64,000 nucleotides of DNA from Unio delphinus (taxonomy: Eukaryota; Mollusca; Bivalvia; Unionida; Unionidae), in contig JAQISU010000058.1 of assembly GCA_029339505.1 (NCBI GenBank), positions 3,115,501 to 3,179,500 of the forward strand, written 5' to 3'. Positions within the stretch are counted from its first letter, which is position 1, and every line of letters begins with the position of its first letter. The notes under the pieces are model-generated. The model was not told where the DNA came from, made no database searches, and saw only the letters and a program-made list of their open reading frames with translations. Below are positions 25,101 to 40,100 of this stretch, in pieces. The translations under genes and the position numbers were made by a program.

Positions 25101-28100
25101 GGTATAATCGGGTATCGGCAAAAATAATCGGTGCCGATGCAATTTTTTTTTAAATAACCAATTTTTCCTGATAAAAGTTGTATATACAGTTGCGTTTTAA
25201 CTGACCGTAACTTAATCCTTTGTAACACTAGAGCTCGGGATAAATGCAGTATGCAAACAAGTTGCTCATTAACTAACACTACTGTATAGTCGAATAACCA
25301 TATATCGAGATAAACACATCGAACCATCAATTAATCTTTTGTAACAAAGAGATTGCTCAAATAAAGTATTTAAAAAGAATTTATCTTGCTGCCAGTTGTG
25401 CTAAATTTTCAACTCCAGCGTCCGGTAACATTTGTAAACTACAGTAAACCAGACTAAAGTACATGTCGCTAACCGCCATTGTAGTGCCAAAGTCATGTGA
25501 ATAGCCAGTAAGATTAACATCAAAGGGAGTAATGATAGATATATACACAGTCAATTTTGAGGTTGGTGTTTTTTCTTTATCTTTATGAAAACTCACAAAA
25601 CACCGATAGTCCTTAAAAAAGACTCCTTAATGTCCCAGTGAGAAATTGTTTGAAAGGGCTTCAGTGTAGGTTTGAGTACGTCGTCTGTCTTTCAGTTAAT
25701 CCGTAATGCCTGGAGGGTGAACGAACTCATTGTCTTTAATACTAGTAAGTGAGAATCATTTCCGGATCTTTTAAAATTATTTTTTATTTGTTTTGTTAGT
25801 GTTTCACCAAGCCACCATCTGGCAGAAGTGGCGGTCTCTCATAAGTCATAACTGGTTTTACTGTACCTTTGAAGCACCGACATATACTAAACAAATAAAA
25901 CAATTCTATATCAATGTTTTACAATTATCTGATGTTGCCGCAGCAATTACGAGTATTTGTTGTCGTCAAAGCAAGCCGACGACCTTTGCTCATAGAAAGT
26001 CGGCAATAAACTCGAAAGCATTGTCTCAATTTACATAGTGATTAGAACATATTTATTGTGCCGCGAAACTTTCCTGTTTGCAAAAAAAAAAAAATCGCCC
26101 ACTCCCACGGTCTGTGGACAACAGAGTAGTAATTTATTTGGACACATTGTTTCAAGAGCCCTAATAGATTGGATTATTAATATCGGCTCTGCATAATGTC
26201 GAACTTGAAACTGTCAAGTTTAGTCTGGAATTACTTCAAAGTAAATGCAGTCAACGAGTCGACAGCACATTGCACACTTTGCAAAGCATGCATTTCCAGA
26301 GGTGGAAAGGATTCTAAAACTTATACAACATCAAATCTTATCCAGCACTTGCGCTGCAAGCACATCGCCGAATATGGCCTGTTTCTGGCAGATAAAAATG
26401 AAAAGAATGCTCCGCAGATAACCTCAGCAGCTTCAGCAACTTCTCGTACTCTGACTATTGACGCCATGCTGGACCGAAAACAGCCATTTGCATTTGATGA
26501 CCCGAGAGCTATTAGTTGGCACAAAATCATTGCAGAATTCATTGCAGTAGATGTACAACCATTTTCCGTCGTTGAAAACATTGGATTTCAACGCCTGATG
26601 GCCAAGGCAGAACCGCGCTATACAATTCCAAGTCGGAAATACTTTTCCACATCTTTGATACCTGACATGCATAAGGCGATACAAAACAAGGTGCGTGATT
26701 TAGTTTCTGCCCAATCTGACCTTAATTTAACCTCTGATGCGTGGTCAAACCCGTCCATCGGCGTATCTTTGTTGAGTCTTACGGCACACTGGATTACTAA
26801 AGACTTTCAGCGGAAACAGGTGATTTTAGCCGCAACGCCTCTCGATGAATCGCATACAGGAGAATATTTGGCGAGCAAACTGGACAAATTATTCGATGAA
26901 TACAACATTCCTAAAACACGTATCCATCTTCAATACGTGACGGAGGTGCAAACATGGTTAAAGCAATGAGTCTGGCTGAAATCGACAGCATCAGCTGTTT
27001 TGCTCACACCCTGCAGCTCGTTGTAAGTGATGGCATTCTTTCGCAATGAGCTGTCAAAGATGTTTTGGCGATCTCGCGTTCCATTGTCGGCAAATTTCGG
27101 CACTCCGTCCTGGCACAACAGCAGCTCGAAGATCAGCAGGAAAAGTTTGGCGTTGCCCATAAGAAACTCATCCAGGATGTCAAGACACGCTGGAATTCTA
27201 CATACAATATGTTGGTTTCGTTATATGAACAAAAACAAGTATTGGGGGCTTACGCTACTCTCTATGACCTGCCTAGCCTAACAGCTCAACAGTGGGTCTT
27301 AATTAACAATATTGTGGACACGTAAGGCCCGTTCGCGGACATTACCAAGGAAGTAAGTGGTAGTCAAACATCAGTATCCGTCATTATTCCTATGCTGAAA
27401 ATGCTCCGAATGTTGCTGGCTCGAGAGCATGAAGCGAGTCAAGGTATTCAGACAATGCGCTGTGATATGTTGACATCACTGAACACACGCTTTGCTGATG
27501 TTGCCAGCAACAAGAAGCTTGTCTTGGCCACCATCTTAGATCCACAATTCAAACATCGCCTATTCAGCGAAGAATTGGTTGTAACCAGATCCAAAGAATG
27601 GCTTAGAGCAGAATGTATCATAGTTGCATCAGCTGACAAGCAGGAGGTACCCCCAACCAAAAAGAGAAAGACTGAAACTGAAACAAACGCCACTGAACCA
27701 TCAACATCACGTCTCTGGGATTTCTTTTCTGTGGCCTGTCACGAGCCTGTCAGTACCGTCAACGAAACGACCCAAGTGGATAACGCTGTTGACACGATGA
27801 TTGAATTGTATCTGGCCAGCCCCTTGTTGCCACGAGAAGAAGACATATACAGCTGGTGGAATACTCACAAGTTTCAGTTCCCCTACTTGGCCAAATTAGC
27901 TAGACGCTATTTGTTTGCACCAGCTTCAAGCGTTCCTAGCGAGCAACTATTTAGTGGCGCAGGCCAGACTTTTTCAGATCGTCGTGGATCATTACTTGGC
28001 GAGAAGGGAGAAATGTTACTGTTACTTAAATACAACTTACCTCAGCTAGGCTTTCAGTATTAGCTGCCGCCAGCGTAAAGTGATATCTAACGTTAGTCGT

Positions 28101-31100
28101 AAAACATGCATATTATTAATTATTTTTTTGCTATCGTTATGAACATAATTTAGTCATTTATTTTCTAGTAATGGCGACCTGCATCATTGAACACAGGTTA
28201 AAAGACTTGCTTAATACATTTCATTCATTATACCTTGAATTAGCAAATCACAAGTTTTATCAGTGTTAGTAATTAAGTTTTTCAAGTTTCATGTTTGCGT
28301 GACCTTGTTTTTTGTAAATAACTACATTTTTTTTATCCGTTTCTGCTTATTTTCGTATGCAAGTTCAAATTCACTTGCTGCATAAACAACTTTGTTTTAA
28401 CTCGCATGGCAAAATAAATGCTTGCATTACACTTACAGGTTTATTTTTCTGAACCAGTCAGTGTTGTAACAAAAATACCCTTCTTCTTATTACAAGTCAG
28501 TTTCAAGCATTTTAATGATAAACTGGCCTGTACTGTTGTCTCAAAACGATAGGGAAATTGACCGATTATCAACAAAGGAGATTCTGAAACATCAAGCTTT
28601 CCATTGTGAGGAAACTTACACGTTTGTTCAGCCAAAAGACAAAACTAAAATTGATTGATGTTGATCTTAGTTGATCTATATGAGAAATTTAGCCTTTATT
28701 ATTACCACGCTGCGTGAAGATGTAAATTATACCGGTTATGTCCCTTGTACACTCAAAATATTACCTCATTTTGTAGGATCACTTATATCATTGAAAATGA
28801 GTAACTCGTGAGAGGTGATTCGTAGTAAATGAAACAGCTATTACAGATTAGCTGAAATTTTATCTGAAAGAATACACTTTGGTCGAAACAACGAATAAAG
28901 CAAAATCTGCAACTAATATATTTGGGAATAAAAAAGGATTTAAGTGACGCTATGCATACTTTGCACTGCGTAAGTACTGTACATTATAGTATATGGTCTC
29001 TCTGGTAAACTCGACCGACCCGCGAATTATGAAGGCTGTATTTTACCTTTATGTAATTTCGTGTTGTGGAAATCAGAAAATATGCACATGCAAAATAATA
29101 ACAAAATCAATAAAAAATAGTACTTTATAAAAGTTTAATAATTTTCGGGTCACCGAAAGTTACTTTTTTAACATGCCTATGTCTTAGAACACGGATATTT
29201 TTATCCCAAGATGTACTGCCGTTGCAATAGACAACAAAAACACCTAAAATCTGTAAAGTTTTGATATTGGCCCACGGATAAGCCCCCCCCCCCCCCCCAT
29301 TCCAGGCCTTTATTGTTTTCTAAATTTGTCGGCTTATACCTGAGTACATAATCTGATAATCAAATAATCGGTCTCGTAATCAGTATCGACAATTTTGATA
29401 ATCGGCTATACGCGGTATCGGCATAATCGGCAAAAAGTGACATCGGTACAGCTCTAATTTAGTCTGGGATCTTTGACCCCGGAACCCTCTGATCAAGGGG
29501 CTCTGCCCCTTAAGACCCTGTTGGGGGAGTACTCCCAAACCCCCCATTCACATTTTCAGTTGTTGTTTTTTTAAAGGTCAAAATCATGTCTGTTTTATAG
29601 AACGTATCCATCCACACTGATGTGGAAGTTCGAGTTGCCATGGTAAATTCTTGCTTTTCTTTCAGTGTGTTCATGCATAGAAGCAGTCGGAGATGAGGTG
29701 AAAGTTCTTACAAATAGTTGCATTGAAAATCTCAAGAAAATAAACAGGTGCCTCAGGGTATTGGAAAATGTAAGTATTGTGATTACACACAACACACACA
29801 TTCATTTCATACTTCTCCATTTCAATTTCTTTCCTGGTCTCCTAAACATTCATTCCTTGATGGCAAAGTTAATATCAAGTGATAGAGTTGCTGCAGAACA
29901 GTTTCCAAGGATAGGAGTCAAGGCATGAATCCAGTATCATGTCTGCCTTGAAATCAGATAAACTTTCAATTCTCAGATAGTGTTTTCACATAATTGAAAC
30001 ATCACAGAAGTTGCATTACATTCTATAAATATTTCAAAATTTTTTTAATTTGAAGATAAGAAATTAGAGTGAATGCAATACCTAGGTAACACATAGCTAC
30101 CAACCCTCACAATAGTGGCATGAATTTCACTTTTTCAGTGGTTTACAGATTCACACCGTATGCCAAAAAAAATCATGAATTCCCCAATTCTCATTTATTT
30201 AAAATCTTTAATAAAATAACCGATTTCCCATTAAGCGATAGTAGTTGCAAAAATGGTCTGGTACTGCTGGTCGCAGCATTAGTGGAACTATAGCTAATTG
30301 ATCCAGTTGGCCCGGTAGCAAGCATTTTAGCATATTTTTATCTATATATATAACAATAGTTTTACAAATGCTTTTAAGAGAAACTGGGGCCTAACTGGAA
30401 TTTTGTTCTCGCATTGGCCTCCAACACTGCTTTGAATTACCATTTGGCAATTAATTTTGAAATGAAAAAGAAATGTATTACACAAAAAGTGAAGTTTAGC
30501 TTCGAATATACTAAACATTTGCTGTCCATTTAGCCATCAATCACCAATATACATCAAGCTTTTTGCACATATTTTGTGCCACAATTTTTAGCATTGGGCA
30601 TCGTGGCATAGATGATGCGAGGAAACACATTGGTAACAAAATGCACATAGAGGTTGTGAAAATTAAGAACTCACAGCAGATTTCAGCTCAGTCTTTGTTG
30701 GGATCAGAATGTTGAGGTCAAAGTCACAGTGACTGAAAGAAACATAATTTCTGCATCAAATTTACAGCCCTGTATCTTCATCAAATTTATGTGGATAACT
30801 TGCACATTAAGTAGGAAAATGTCTTATTGATTTGAGGCGAAGAAATCCAAGTTCCAAGAAAATAAATAGATTATGCATAATAACTTGAGTTGTTGATCAA
30901 TACATTGACCAAAGTCAATGAAGGACACGTGGTCAAATGATTTTAGCAGTTAAGTAAGTCCCTGTTGATTTTGCAAAATTACTTTCAACTGGAGTAAGAT
31001 CCTTGGCAAAATTGCAGATTACTTTTTATATGTTTTTAGATATTTCTGGCAAAGCAAGAAAATATGAAATAAATGATTATAAAAGTTTAATTCCAGTGTC

Positions 31101-34100
31101 ACTTTTTCTTGCCAACTAAAGGCACATGCATGTTCATGGTGAAAATTCCTCTTGGCATTAGTAAAAGAATAGTGTGACATACTAAATGAAATGACGATGT
31201 TGTCATATTTCATTAGTTCTGTACTACAGACACATGCATATTTATACCATTAATTGGGAGTTTCTTTAAAAAAAAAAAAATTTTAATTTGCTTCTGTAGG
31301 GGAGATAACTTTTGTCTTACAACTGTAGATCTATATGAAAACTATGTACCTCTTGAATGCAATTATGCCATTAATTTTTTTTTCTTCAGGTAACATATTT
31401 AAATGCAGATAACCAGAGCTACTTAATTTCCATCAAGAATGGTTTCTTGGTGTCTTCACTGTGCAGGTGAGTTTACCTAATATATTTTAGCTTGAGATTT
31501 ACATTACTTTATTTTTATTTTTATCTTTCGCCAATTATGACTAAGCCTCACAATTTCATTATCTATAAAAAAAAAAAATAACATCTGCTGTAAGAATCAG
31601 AAGGCTTACCTGGCATCTTATCACAAGTTTGGCTAATCAAAACATTAATGAATTGCTGCATGAGTGGAATAATGTATTTTTTCATTTATGTTTGGTGGTA
31701 ATGGTGGTTTGTATTGTTATTCATAAGTGTATGAAGTGCTGCCTTATCACATTAAGAGAAATGTTGCCAGACCATGGAATTAAAGGTTTCTCACAGCAGC
31801 AATCGCTTCTCATGAACATTCTCAAAATCATTGGGTGAAAGGACATGCACATTATATGCAGTTTCTGCAATTTGTTGTACCCCATCAGTGCTGGGGTGGG
31901 TGGGTGGGTTTAAACCGAAATTTCAAAGTAAAGATTTGTCAAATAAAGTCTTCGTCATCCATGTTTCCAGTGATCTGTCAAGCTCTGCTAAGGTAGATTT
32001 AATATTTGAATACAAGCATCTCTATGACTGAGATCTGCTGTGGTTTCTTGCAGAAACTATCCAGTGGTTCTAGTTTAATTGTCTCCTAGAGGGATATAGC
32101 AAACTGAGTGAACAGCCATGACAGAAATTTACGGAGCATTAAAACTTGATACAAGCAGCTACTTCATGAATGTCAGAATGGAAGATAATTGATTTCTTTA
32201 TGCCATTACAGTAAATTTGCCAGCTAATGTCGATATCATAAAGCAATTGGAAATGAGGTATGCTCAGACAGGGGGGATAACTCTAAGCAACTTTTGAAAT
32301 TAACATTAGACTCAGCAATCAAACTGTCTTTTTTTTGTGTGCACTTTTCCATGTACACCTCTCCCTCAATAACTCGCACACATCTGTGTCCAAAAAGCAT
32401 CAACAACATTATATGTGAGGTGCAAGTTATCGAGTGACCTATAATTTTTTTTAATACAAAAGATCAACCCTCTTTTCGAGAAAATATGTTGATCAATCCA
32501 GAGATAGATTTGACTGCGGTAGAAGTAAAATAAAAATAAAAGATAAATAAGGGTTAATCATTACTGACATGAATTTAATGGGTCTTCAAATTTTAAACAA
32601 TGTAAACTAGAACACATTAATAAATGCTGGTTGTGATATGCTTGACAAATGTCAATTCACTTTTTTGAAAAAAATCAGTTACATTTTTGTGTTATTCCTG
32701 GAGTTCTCTGCCACCAAGCAAAATCCTCTCTTGCTTGATTCGATACAAAAGACATATTCAAAGTGATAAAACAACACAGGTCTCTTTTAATTGATTATTT
32801 TCATGCCGCAAACACATCGCCAAGTTGTTGATCAAAACAAATCTGGCAGGTAATTGGGTTCTCACAGAAGTTCTCGCATGTTTCGATGTGACAGGTGATT
32901 GACTCTTTTCATGTTTTCATAGAAAAGAATATGTTAATGTTGCAATTATAATGTTACATTGAAACGGAAATAATGTTAAATTACCATTTTTTCGATGATA
33001 AATACATCATCAACAATTTTACTATATTTTTGTTTAGATAGTTTTGAATTTTTTTAGCTCAATGCCCATTGCCTTAAATTTAATTTTGACTTAAGTTGGT
33101 CAGACACATAATCCAAACTGGGAGATGCATTACAAGCAAACCAAAATACTAGATATTGTTAGTGACATCATTATATAGGTTCGAAAATATATTTCACTGC
33201 AAATGTATATAAACTTTTTGACCAAAAATTGGCACACCATTTAACAAATTCATAACTTTTTGAACACAAGATATGCAGTTTTTAATAGGTGTCATCACCA
33301 GCTTTAGAGGTTTAAACTTTGTACATTTGGCAATTGCTAGATTAACGTAAGAACGTTTAAACATGGATTAACCTGTCCGTATTCTTGAGAAGTGTTCAGC
33401 ATTATCTAAGTTTTAAATTTGCTAATCAATTTTCATGTACATTAATGATGCAGTTGAAGTAATGAATAGTAACATGGATTTATGTTCTTTGATTCTTGTG
33501 GATTATGTTTTTATTTTGGAGTACAGTAGACTCCGTCACAAGACTGTGCAGTTAACCAAATTACGGTACAGTACAGCTTTAAATCAGCACAGTATGAATA
33601 TATGTGAAGAATAAATTTAAACAATGATTAGAATCCACTCTTTCACTTAAATGTTAAGATTGTTTTCTTTCCTCTGAACACAACTTCATTGATTCAACCA
33701 ATGGATCAAGGAATTATTGCAAATTTCAAGAAATTCTATAAATCTTTTGTTATTCGAAAACTGCTGTCAGACATTGAGCATTAAGATCCAAAGTCGTCTG
33801 CATCCTGTTTTTCGCCGTGTTGTCGTTTAAATTGAATTCCGTTGCGCATTTTCCATCTTTCCAACCATCAATTTGTTAGTTTGAAATCATGCAAACCCGA
33901 ATGGTTTAGAGCAATGTTTCCCATGCTGTACTATGATTTTTTCCATGCTATTGCTCCCTAGTGGGCGCGGATATGTGTATATACCACCTGTGGCGTTCTT
34001 TACATGTCAGTCATTTACAAAGTCGCATTTACCAGCTTAATTGTCTGCTTATTTGAAGTGCTACAGCAGTGGACTGGCAATAACTGATCATGACTATACA

Positions 34101-37100
34101 TTGTGCAGTTAACTGGAGTAAAATTGTATTGAATAATGTGCCACGGGCAGAAAATTTTTCGTGCTATTATCCAGAGTGTTCATTTAAGCAAAGTGCAGTT
34201 ATCCGAATTTTGTTCCCATTGAAAAGCATTGGAAACAAATGGGACCGGCGTGACTACATGCAGTTATCCGGCATGTGCAGTTAACCAATGTGCAGTTAAG
34301 TGGAGTCGACTGTAAATCACATTATGGTTAATTCTAATGTACAATCGGGGGCAATTTACTGCCAAGTTATTCTAGATAGGAAAAACATGGGGATATGGGT
34401 TTTCACAGTCTTTTATTCACTTGAAGATATTATAAGGATATCACACATTTGTCTAGTTTAAGATGCTTTAAGAAATGTTTCCAATTTTGACTTGTTTGCA
34501 GATTTCCTAATTTTTGTTCATTATGTGGCTCCAAAGGTCAAGACTGTTCTGACTAGTAGAAAAAATTTTGGTTTATACACAAACTTGTGGTCTACATCTT
34601 CTATGATTACCAGACTGGGAATAGCTTTCACTTGGTGTAAGGAAGAACCCTGTTGATTTCCGAGTCAGAATGTCAAAGATCAAGGTAACTGTAACAAAAA
34701 GAATTAAAAAATGGTTTCTGCATGATCATTTTAGCTCTGCAACCAAATATTGTGGCTAGCTTGTTAGGGGGGTGGGGTGGGGGGTAAGTAAAAAAGACTG
34801 CATCACATGTGTCAAAAAGTCAAAGGCCAAGCCAGGTGATACACAAAATGTCAAAGGCCAAGCCAGGTGATACACAAAAAGTCAAAGGCCGAGCCAGGTG
34901 ATACACAAAAAGAAGCAAAATGGTTTCTGCACATTAACATATGCATCAAAGACTTTGCCAAAAATTTGCGAGTAACTTGGAGTTAGAAAAAAAAAATCAT
35001 TTTAATTGTTACGTCAAATGTGCAAAGTTGAGGTCACTCAGATTGAAAGAAGAAAAATAGTTTCTATGCAGATATTTCAGTATCTACATGGAGGACTCTG
35101 TAGCGGGTGTGTTGTATGCTGTTCACTACTCTTTTTGATTTATGTTTTACTGTGGCTGTTTTTTTTTTTTTTTCAGAGCAATTCGAACCTGCCATATCTG
35201 TTTATCAGTTTACCCAATGTCTGAGAATGTAGAAACAGGCAAGGTGGATAAGGAATCCTTTGGTTGGGTCATTCAAAGCTGTAGCTTGGCTATTCTTCGA
35301 GTCTTGCTCAACTTGACACATGAGAATGGTAAGTTAGTTCTATAAGGCCCATTTAAATTTATTCATTCATTTTATCCATCCACAGGGTCCATGCTGGACT
35401 CTAATATTTAGAACACACAAATTCTTTTTCCAGCCAGAATAGATCAGATTTGACGTGATCAGGGAGAAGCGAGTGATGAAAGTTCAAAATGGATGATGTT
35501 GAAAATAGTAAATTTCAATGATTAAAGTAACGATAAAATTTTGTGATGCCTATATAATAAAAAAAGATAACAAGTTTGCAGATTTTGCTTCATGACAGGT
35601 GTATAATATATTGGCAACATTGAAATAGATGCCACTAAAATATTTGTAACATGTTCACAAATACAAATCCTTATTTTGTACATTTATAATTGATATATTG
35701 GATAAAAAGATACTGTTCATTAGATGAATAGTTTGATATGTCTGCTGAGTCATGATTCATTTCTGTTTTAAAAAAATTATACTTTTGACTGCATTTTGGT
35801 TGTTTTTTTCAGTGAGAATTCCAACCTTGTGAATAAATTTTACTACATAATAATACTAACCATTGAATTAATATAAAATATAACTTTATAGACTCAATGA
35901 CATAAATGAAAATTATATTATAATTCAAAAGATAATGCATAATTCCATAAAAACACACACACCAAAATGTTTTCTCTAAAAATAGCACATTTTAGAAATG
36001 ATCCCTGTTTGTCACCATTGTGATTCCTTTGATGATACTGTGGCTGTTAGCTGCTTTTGAAGTGCAACACATCTCTTCAGTTTCTGCACACAATTCCCAA
36101 ATAAGTGCTTACTTCTACTTAAGACTGCTGAATGTTGTTACATGCATAGCAAGCTATGTATTGCATTTCTACATCTACATTTTGTATGGACTTTAGGAAG
36201 AATCTCCATCGCCTAGAGGTATTTGGTAAAGACCATCCTTTTTTTCAATAATATTTTTTTCAGCTGCCAGCATCTCTCTTAAATTTCTCAATATAAGATG
36301 CCACTTCTGCTCGTTAAAGTTTAAACATGAAATATTTGCAATTGTTCCCACACAGCTTTAAAAAGTGTTGCAAAATGCTTGTAAGCTATAACCCCTTTAT
36401 CATACAGGTTTCGTCTTCATCCCCGTCATGTTTGTAGATTTTAGAGTTACTTCCCTTGCCCACCCTAAAATGTTAAACATTTCACTAATGATGAGAAACA
36501 TTTTCCAGCAATGTCTGTTAGTTTGAACAGATGACAGGATTTTATACAAAATTGCATTTGCATTTATTGGATACACTAATGTAAATGCCGCTGAAGGTAA
36601 TTTTTGGCATAAAAGGTATGTTTTTTATCTTCAAAAAATGAACTTATACATATTTGATTCTTGGTATAATTTTGTCATTGAGAACCTAAATATAGTTAAC
36701 TACTCTCTGAGGGTGAGAATCTTGTATGTTGTAATCCATGGAAATTATATGTATCTATGTAACCAATGCATCATTTAGTTTAACCCCTTGGTATAGACAG
36801 GGTTCGTACGGTCTTTGAAGGTCTTTGAGAGTTTGGGAAAAATGAGGTAGCATTTCCAAGGCCTTGAAAGTTTGGGAAAATCGAGCATATTACCCTGAGG
36901 TCTTTAAAAGTCTTTGAAAATTGAAATAAACCCTCCAAAAATTAATTTCTTTCCAGAATCACAAATAAAATTATCCGAGGTTGTTAGATTCAGATGTAAT
37001 CTAGTTATCCTGGTTTCTTTCTTTTGATGACCTGTTCAGTTTATTGCCGCCGCATTAACAAAAGAGGCTTTGTTTTGTTTGGCCATCCAAAGTATGCCTC

Positions 37101-40100
37101 GGCGGCGACTTCAATCACACATGCACTCTTCATCAAAGAAAACGGTGCCGCTACACACTTTATCAAAGGATGTCACCAATAAAATTGCCCAAGGTCGTTA
37201 GCTTCGGATATAGCTGGTTTTCATGGCTTCTTTCGTTTGACGAATAGTTCAATTTGATTGGACGAGTCCATCAGTTTTAGCCAATCAAAATGTTAATTAC
37301 ACTAATTCTAAGTAGAAAGTTCGCGAAAATTACACGCTCGAGAATTCAAAATTTGTTCATTCGATTTACATCATCTTCAAGTTCAGTGTTTACAAATGCC
37401 AGGTCTTTGATCTTTCAACGATATCTGGCTTGAACAAGAGAAATACAAGGAATGGCTGCAAAAGGATAAATTATGTAAACGAAAGACGTTTTGTACATTG
37501 TGTCAAAAGACGAGCAACTTGGCTTCAATTGGAGGAGTCCATGCAAATTAGTAACTACATACTGTTCATTTAGTGGAACGAAGATGCAGAAGTATAAGCT
37601 ATTGGTAATTTTGGGCAAAATAATGTTAACTCATTACTCTTTGGGTATAAAATAAGATATTGTTTAACGTGATGATTTGGGAGATATGGCAAAAGAGGGC
37701 CCGTTTAAATTTACTTATACCGTCGGTTTATTTAACACGTTTGAGGGGGGAAAAATCATTTTCGAAAATTTTGTTCTACATAATAATGTTCCTTGGTTTA
37801 ATATAAAAACATACATTGTAATAAATTCAATTCACGGATATACAGTTTCAAAGTGCGCATGCGTACACTATAGTAGAATTAAGCAAGAGTTGTTGTTCTT
37901 GAATTGTGAGTATATAAAAAAAACGTGTGCCGTGAAGCTTCTTTAACTGTAAGAAGTCATTTGATTAGGTAAATAAATAAAAGAATTTTAAAAAACGCAT
38001 TTCCAGTTGACGGAATATCCCCGTTTCTCATTGCCGACCCTCTACTTTTTCCCCAATGGTATTAAAAAAAAAATTAAAATCACATTGCCGAAATTGATTT
38101 GTGTATCTATAGTCTGACTATACATCCCCGTTTGTTTGTACCCCAATCGATTTCAATAACGAAAATAATTAAATGATAAAAAGTGCACAGAACTAAGGCA
38201 ACAGAATCATTGATTTATAATTTCTAATCTGAATGTGACCAGAATGGCACTAATACTGCCATCTCCTGCACATTTCATGATTAACGGACTTTCCAAAGAA
38301 ACAAACGGGTTGGTATAGTTAGACTATAATTGAGCCCGTTTTGCCCAGTACTTTGGAGTGCTTGAAATATTACTGGATTTATAGATAATGTTTCTTTTTA
38401 ATAAAAATGGAGAAAAAAAAAACCCGCCCAACCTTGATGAAGTGTTTTATTCTGTCCTTTCCAAAAGAAAGGAATATGTCGTGTGGTCTCCAGAAAATGT
38501 TGTTGTCACACGGGCAGGCAACAGTGGAGAGAGGATTTTCTGTCAACAAACAGGTATCTGTTGAGAACTTCAGCAGAGAAAGCCTCAGAGCTCAAGGGCT
38601 AATCATTGACACAATGAGAAAAGCAGGTGGACCTTTGGAAATCATCATTAGCAATGAAATGATGACACATGGCTCCTTTGCAAGACACAAGTACCATGCT
38701 TATCTGAATAAGAAGAAAGCAGAGAAGGATGAGAAAAACCAAAAAGGAAAGAAACGGGAGTTAGCCATAGATGATGTGGAAAAACTTAAAGCCAGAAAAC
38801 TGTCTCTTGAAGCTAACATTGCCAGCCTACATGCTTCCTCTGTACAGAAAGCAGAAGAGGCAGAGTTAAAAGGACCCATTGTGCATGTCACAGAGTCAAA
38901 TGCTCTTAGGAGAAAAGCAGAGGAAGAGATGACAGTGGTAGCATCTCTTTCCAAAATGATTGAAGAGAAAAGAAAGCAAATATAATATTGCATTTAAAGC
39001 AGTGCTGATGTCTGTTAAGAGAACAATTTATTTTGTATTAAATCTGACACGTATGTTACATATTTCTGAAAGAACAGCGAATGTTAACCTATATTCCAGA
39101 TAATTATAATACAATTTTAGGAAATTAATTATAGTTTGACTTTAATCAGGAATCAATATTGTAGTATTTGGCATTCATTTTTCTCATATAACCTGTATAC
39201 ACAATATTAGCAAAAATAGGTCTTGGAAATCTCTGTTTGTGGTCTTTGAAAGTTTGGGAAAAGTCTTTGAATTTATCATCCATAGTTCAGTATGAACCCT
39301 GATAGAGATGGGTCTGTCCATTCATCTGTCTCTGGCCAACACATGATCGCACAACAAATCCTGCAATCTTTTTTATTCCCATGAAACTAACTATTAGGTT
39401 ATCACCTAAGATCCATATATCAGCCAATCATATTACTTCAGCAGTGTTGGTCGGAGTTATGGCCCTTTGTCATGTATCGGTGTATAACACAATCTCATCA
39501 ACATGACTACCCCTACAGTTGTTGATGGATTGCCATGAAACAATGTAAATGTTAAGGTCATCACCTGAAGATAAGAATATCCACAAATTCCTTTGCTCCA
39601 GCAGTTATTGAGTCCATCATCTGTAGCACACCATATCACTACTCCTTCTAAACTACTTTGGGGATTGCCACAAACTTTACACTCGGTCATGCCTGTGTCT
39701 GGTTGGTTCTAAATGGGTGCTGCTTGAATATCCAGAATGGCCATGGCAGTGCATATTGACAATCATGTTATTGCTCTTTCTCCAGAATGGTTGTTACATC
39801 AGCATCAGTTCAATAAAACATTTTTTTTAGTGTATAGTTGGTCCTAAAAAAATTCATGACGTCCTAATGTCCAGTATGGCCACCTTGTTATTGCTATCCA
39901 TAAGGGAAAGTTTTATTGACAAGGGGTTTCATCAGGAGACGTATGAAGTCTTGTTGGTACCTAAATACAAATGGTGCAGTTCTCAGATCCATTATGGCAG
40001 CCATCTTAAAAATCTTTTTTTATTGCTGCTCCTAAATTCTTTTCACCAGTGAGCAGTGATATATTGGAGGGAGGGAGATTTGAAATTTGTGTTTTTTAAT

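Larger units (their letters stand above)
36798..39301 (+). mobile_element. 2.5-kb hAT-like element with 5-bp target duplication
   Basis: The inverted ends are CAGGGTTCGTAC and GTATGAACCCTG, flanked by ATAGA on both sides (36793-36797, 39302-39306). Subterminal direct repeats of GGTCTTTGAAAGTTTGGGAA type lie at both ends. Inside are an N-terminal zinc-finger fragment (37417-37551) and a C-terminal frame (38407-38985), the middle of the transposase being lost. Shorter derivatives of the same family lie at 59021 and 59606. Confidence 0.85.

Noticed and set aside
32340..32450. Third Tigger-like element end
   Set aside because: Only a local short inverted pair was seen; no partner terminus or flanking TA pattern could be established.
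38407..38985. A host gene nested in intron 10
   Set aside because: It lies within an element with inverted ends and target duplication and has a transposase-like motif, so transposon origin is far more likely.
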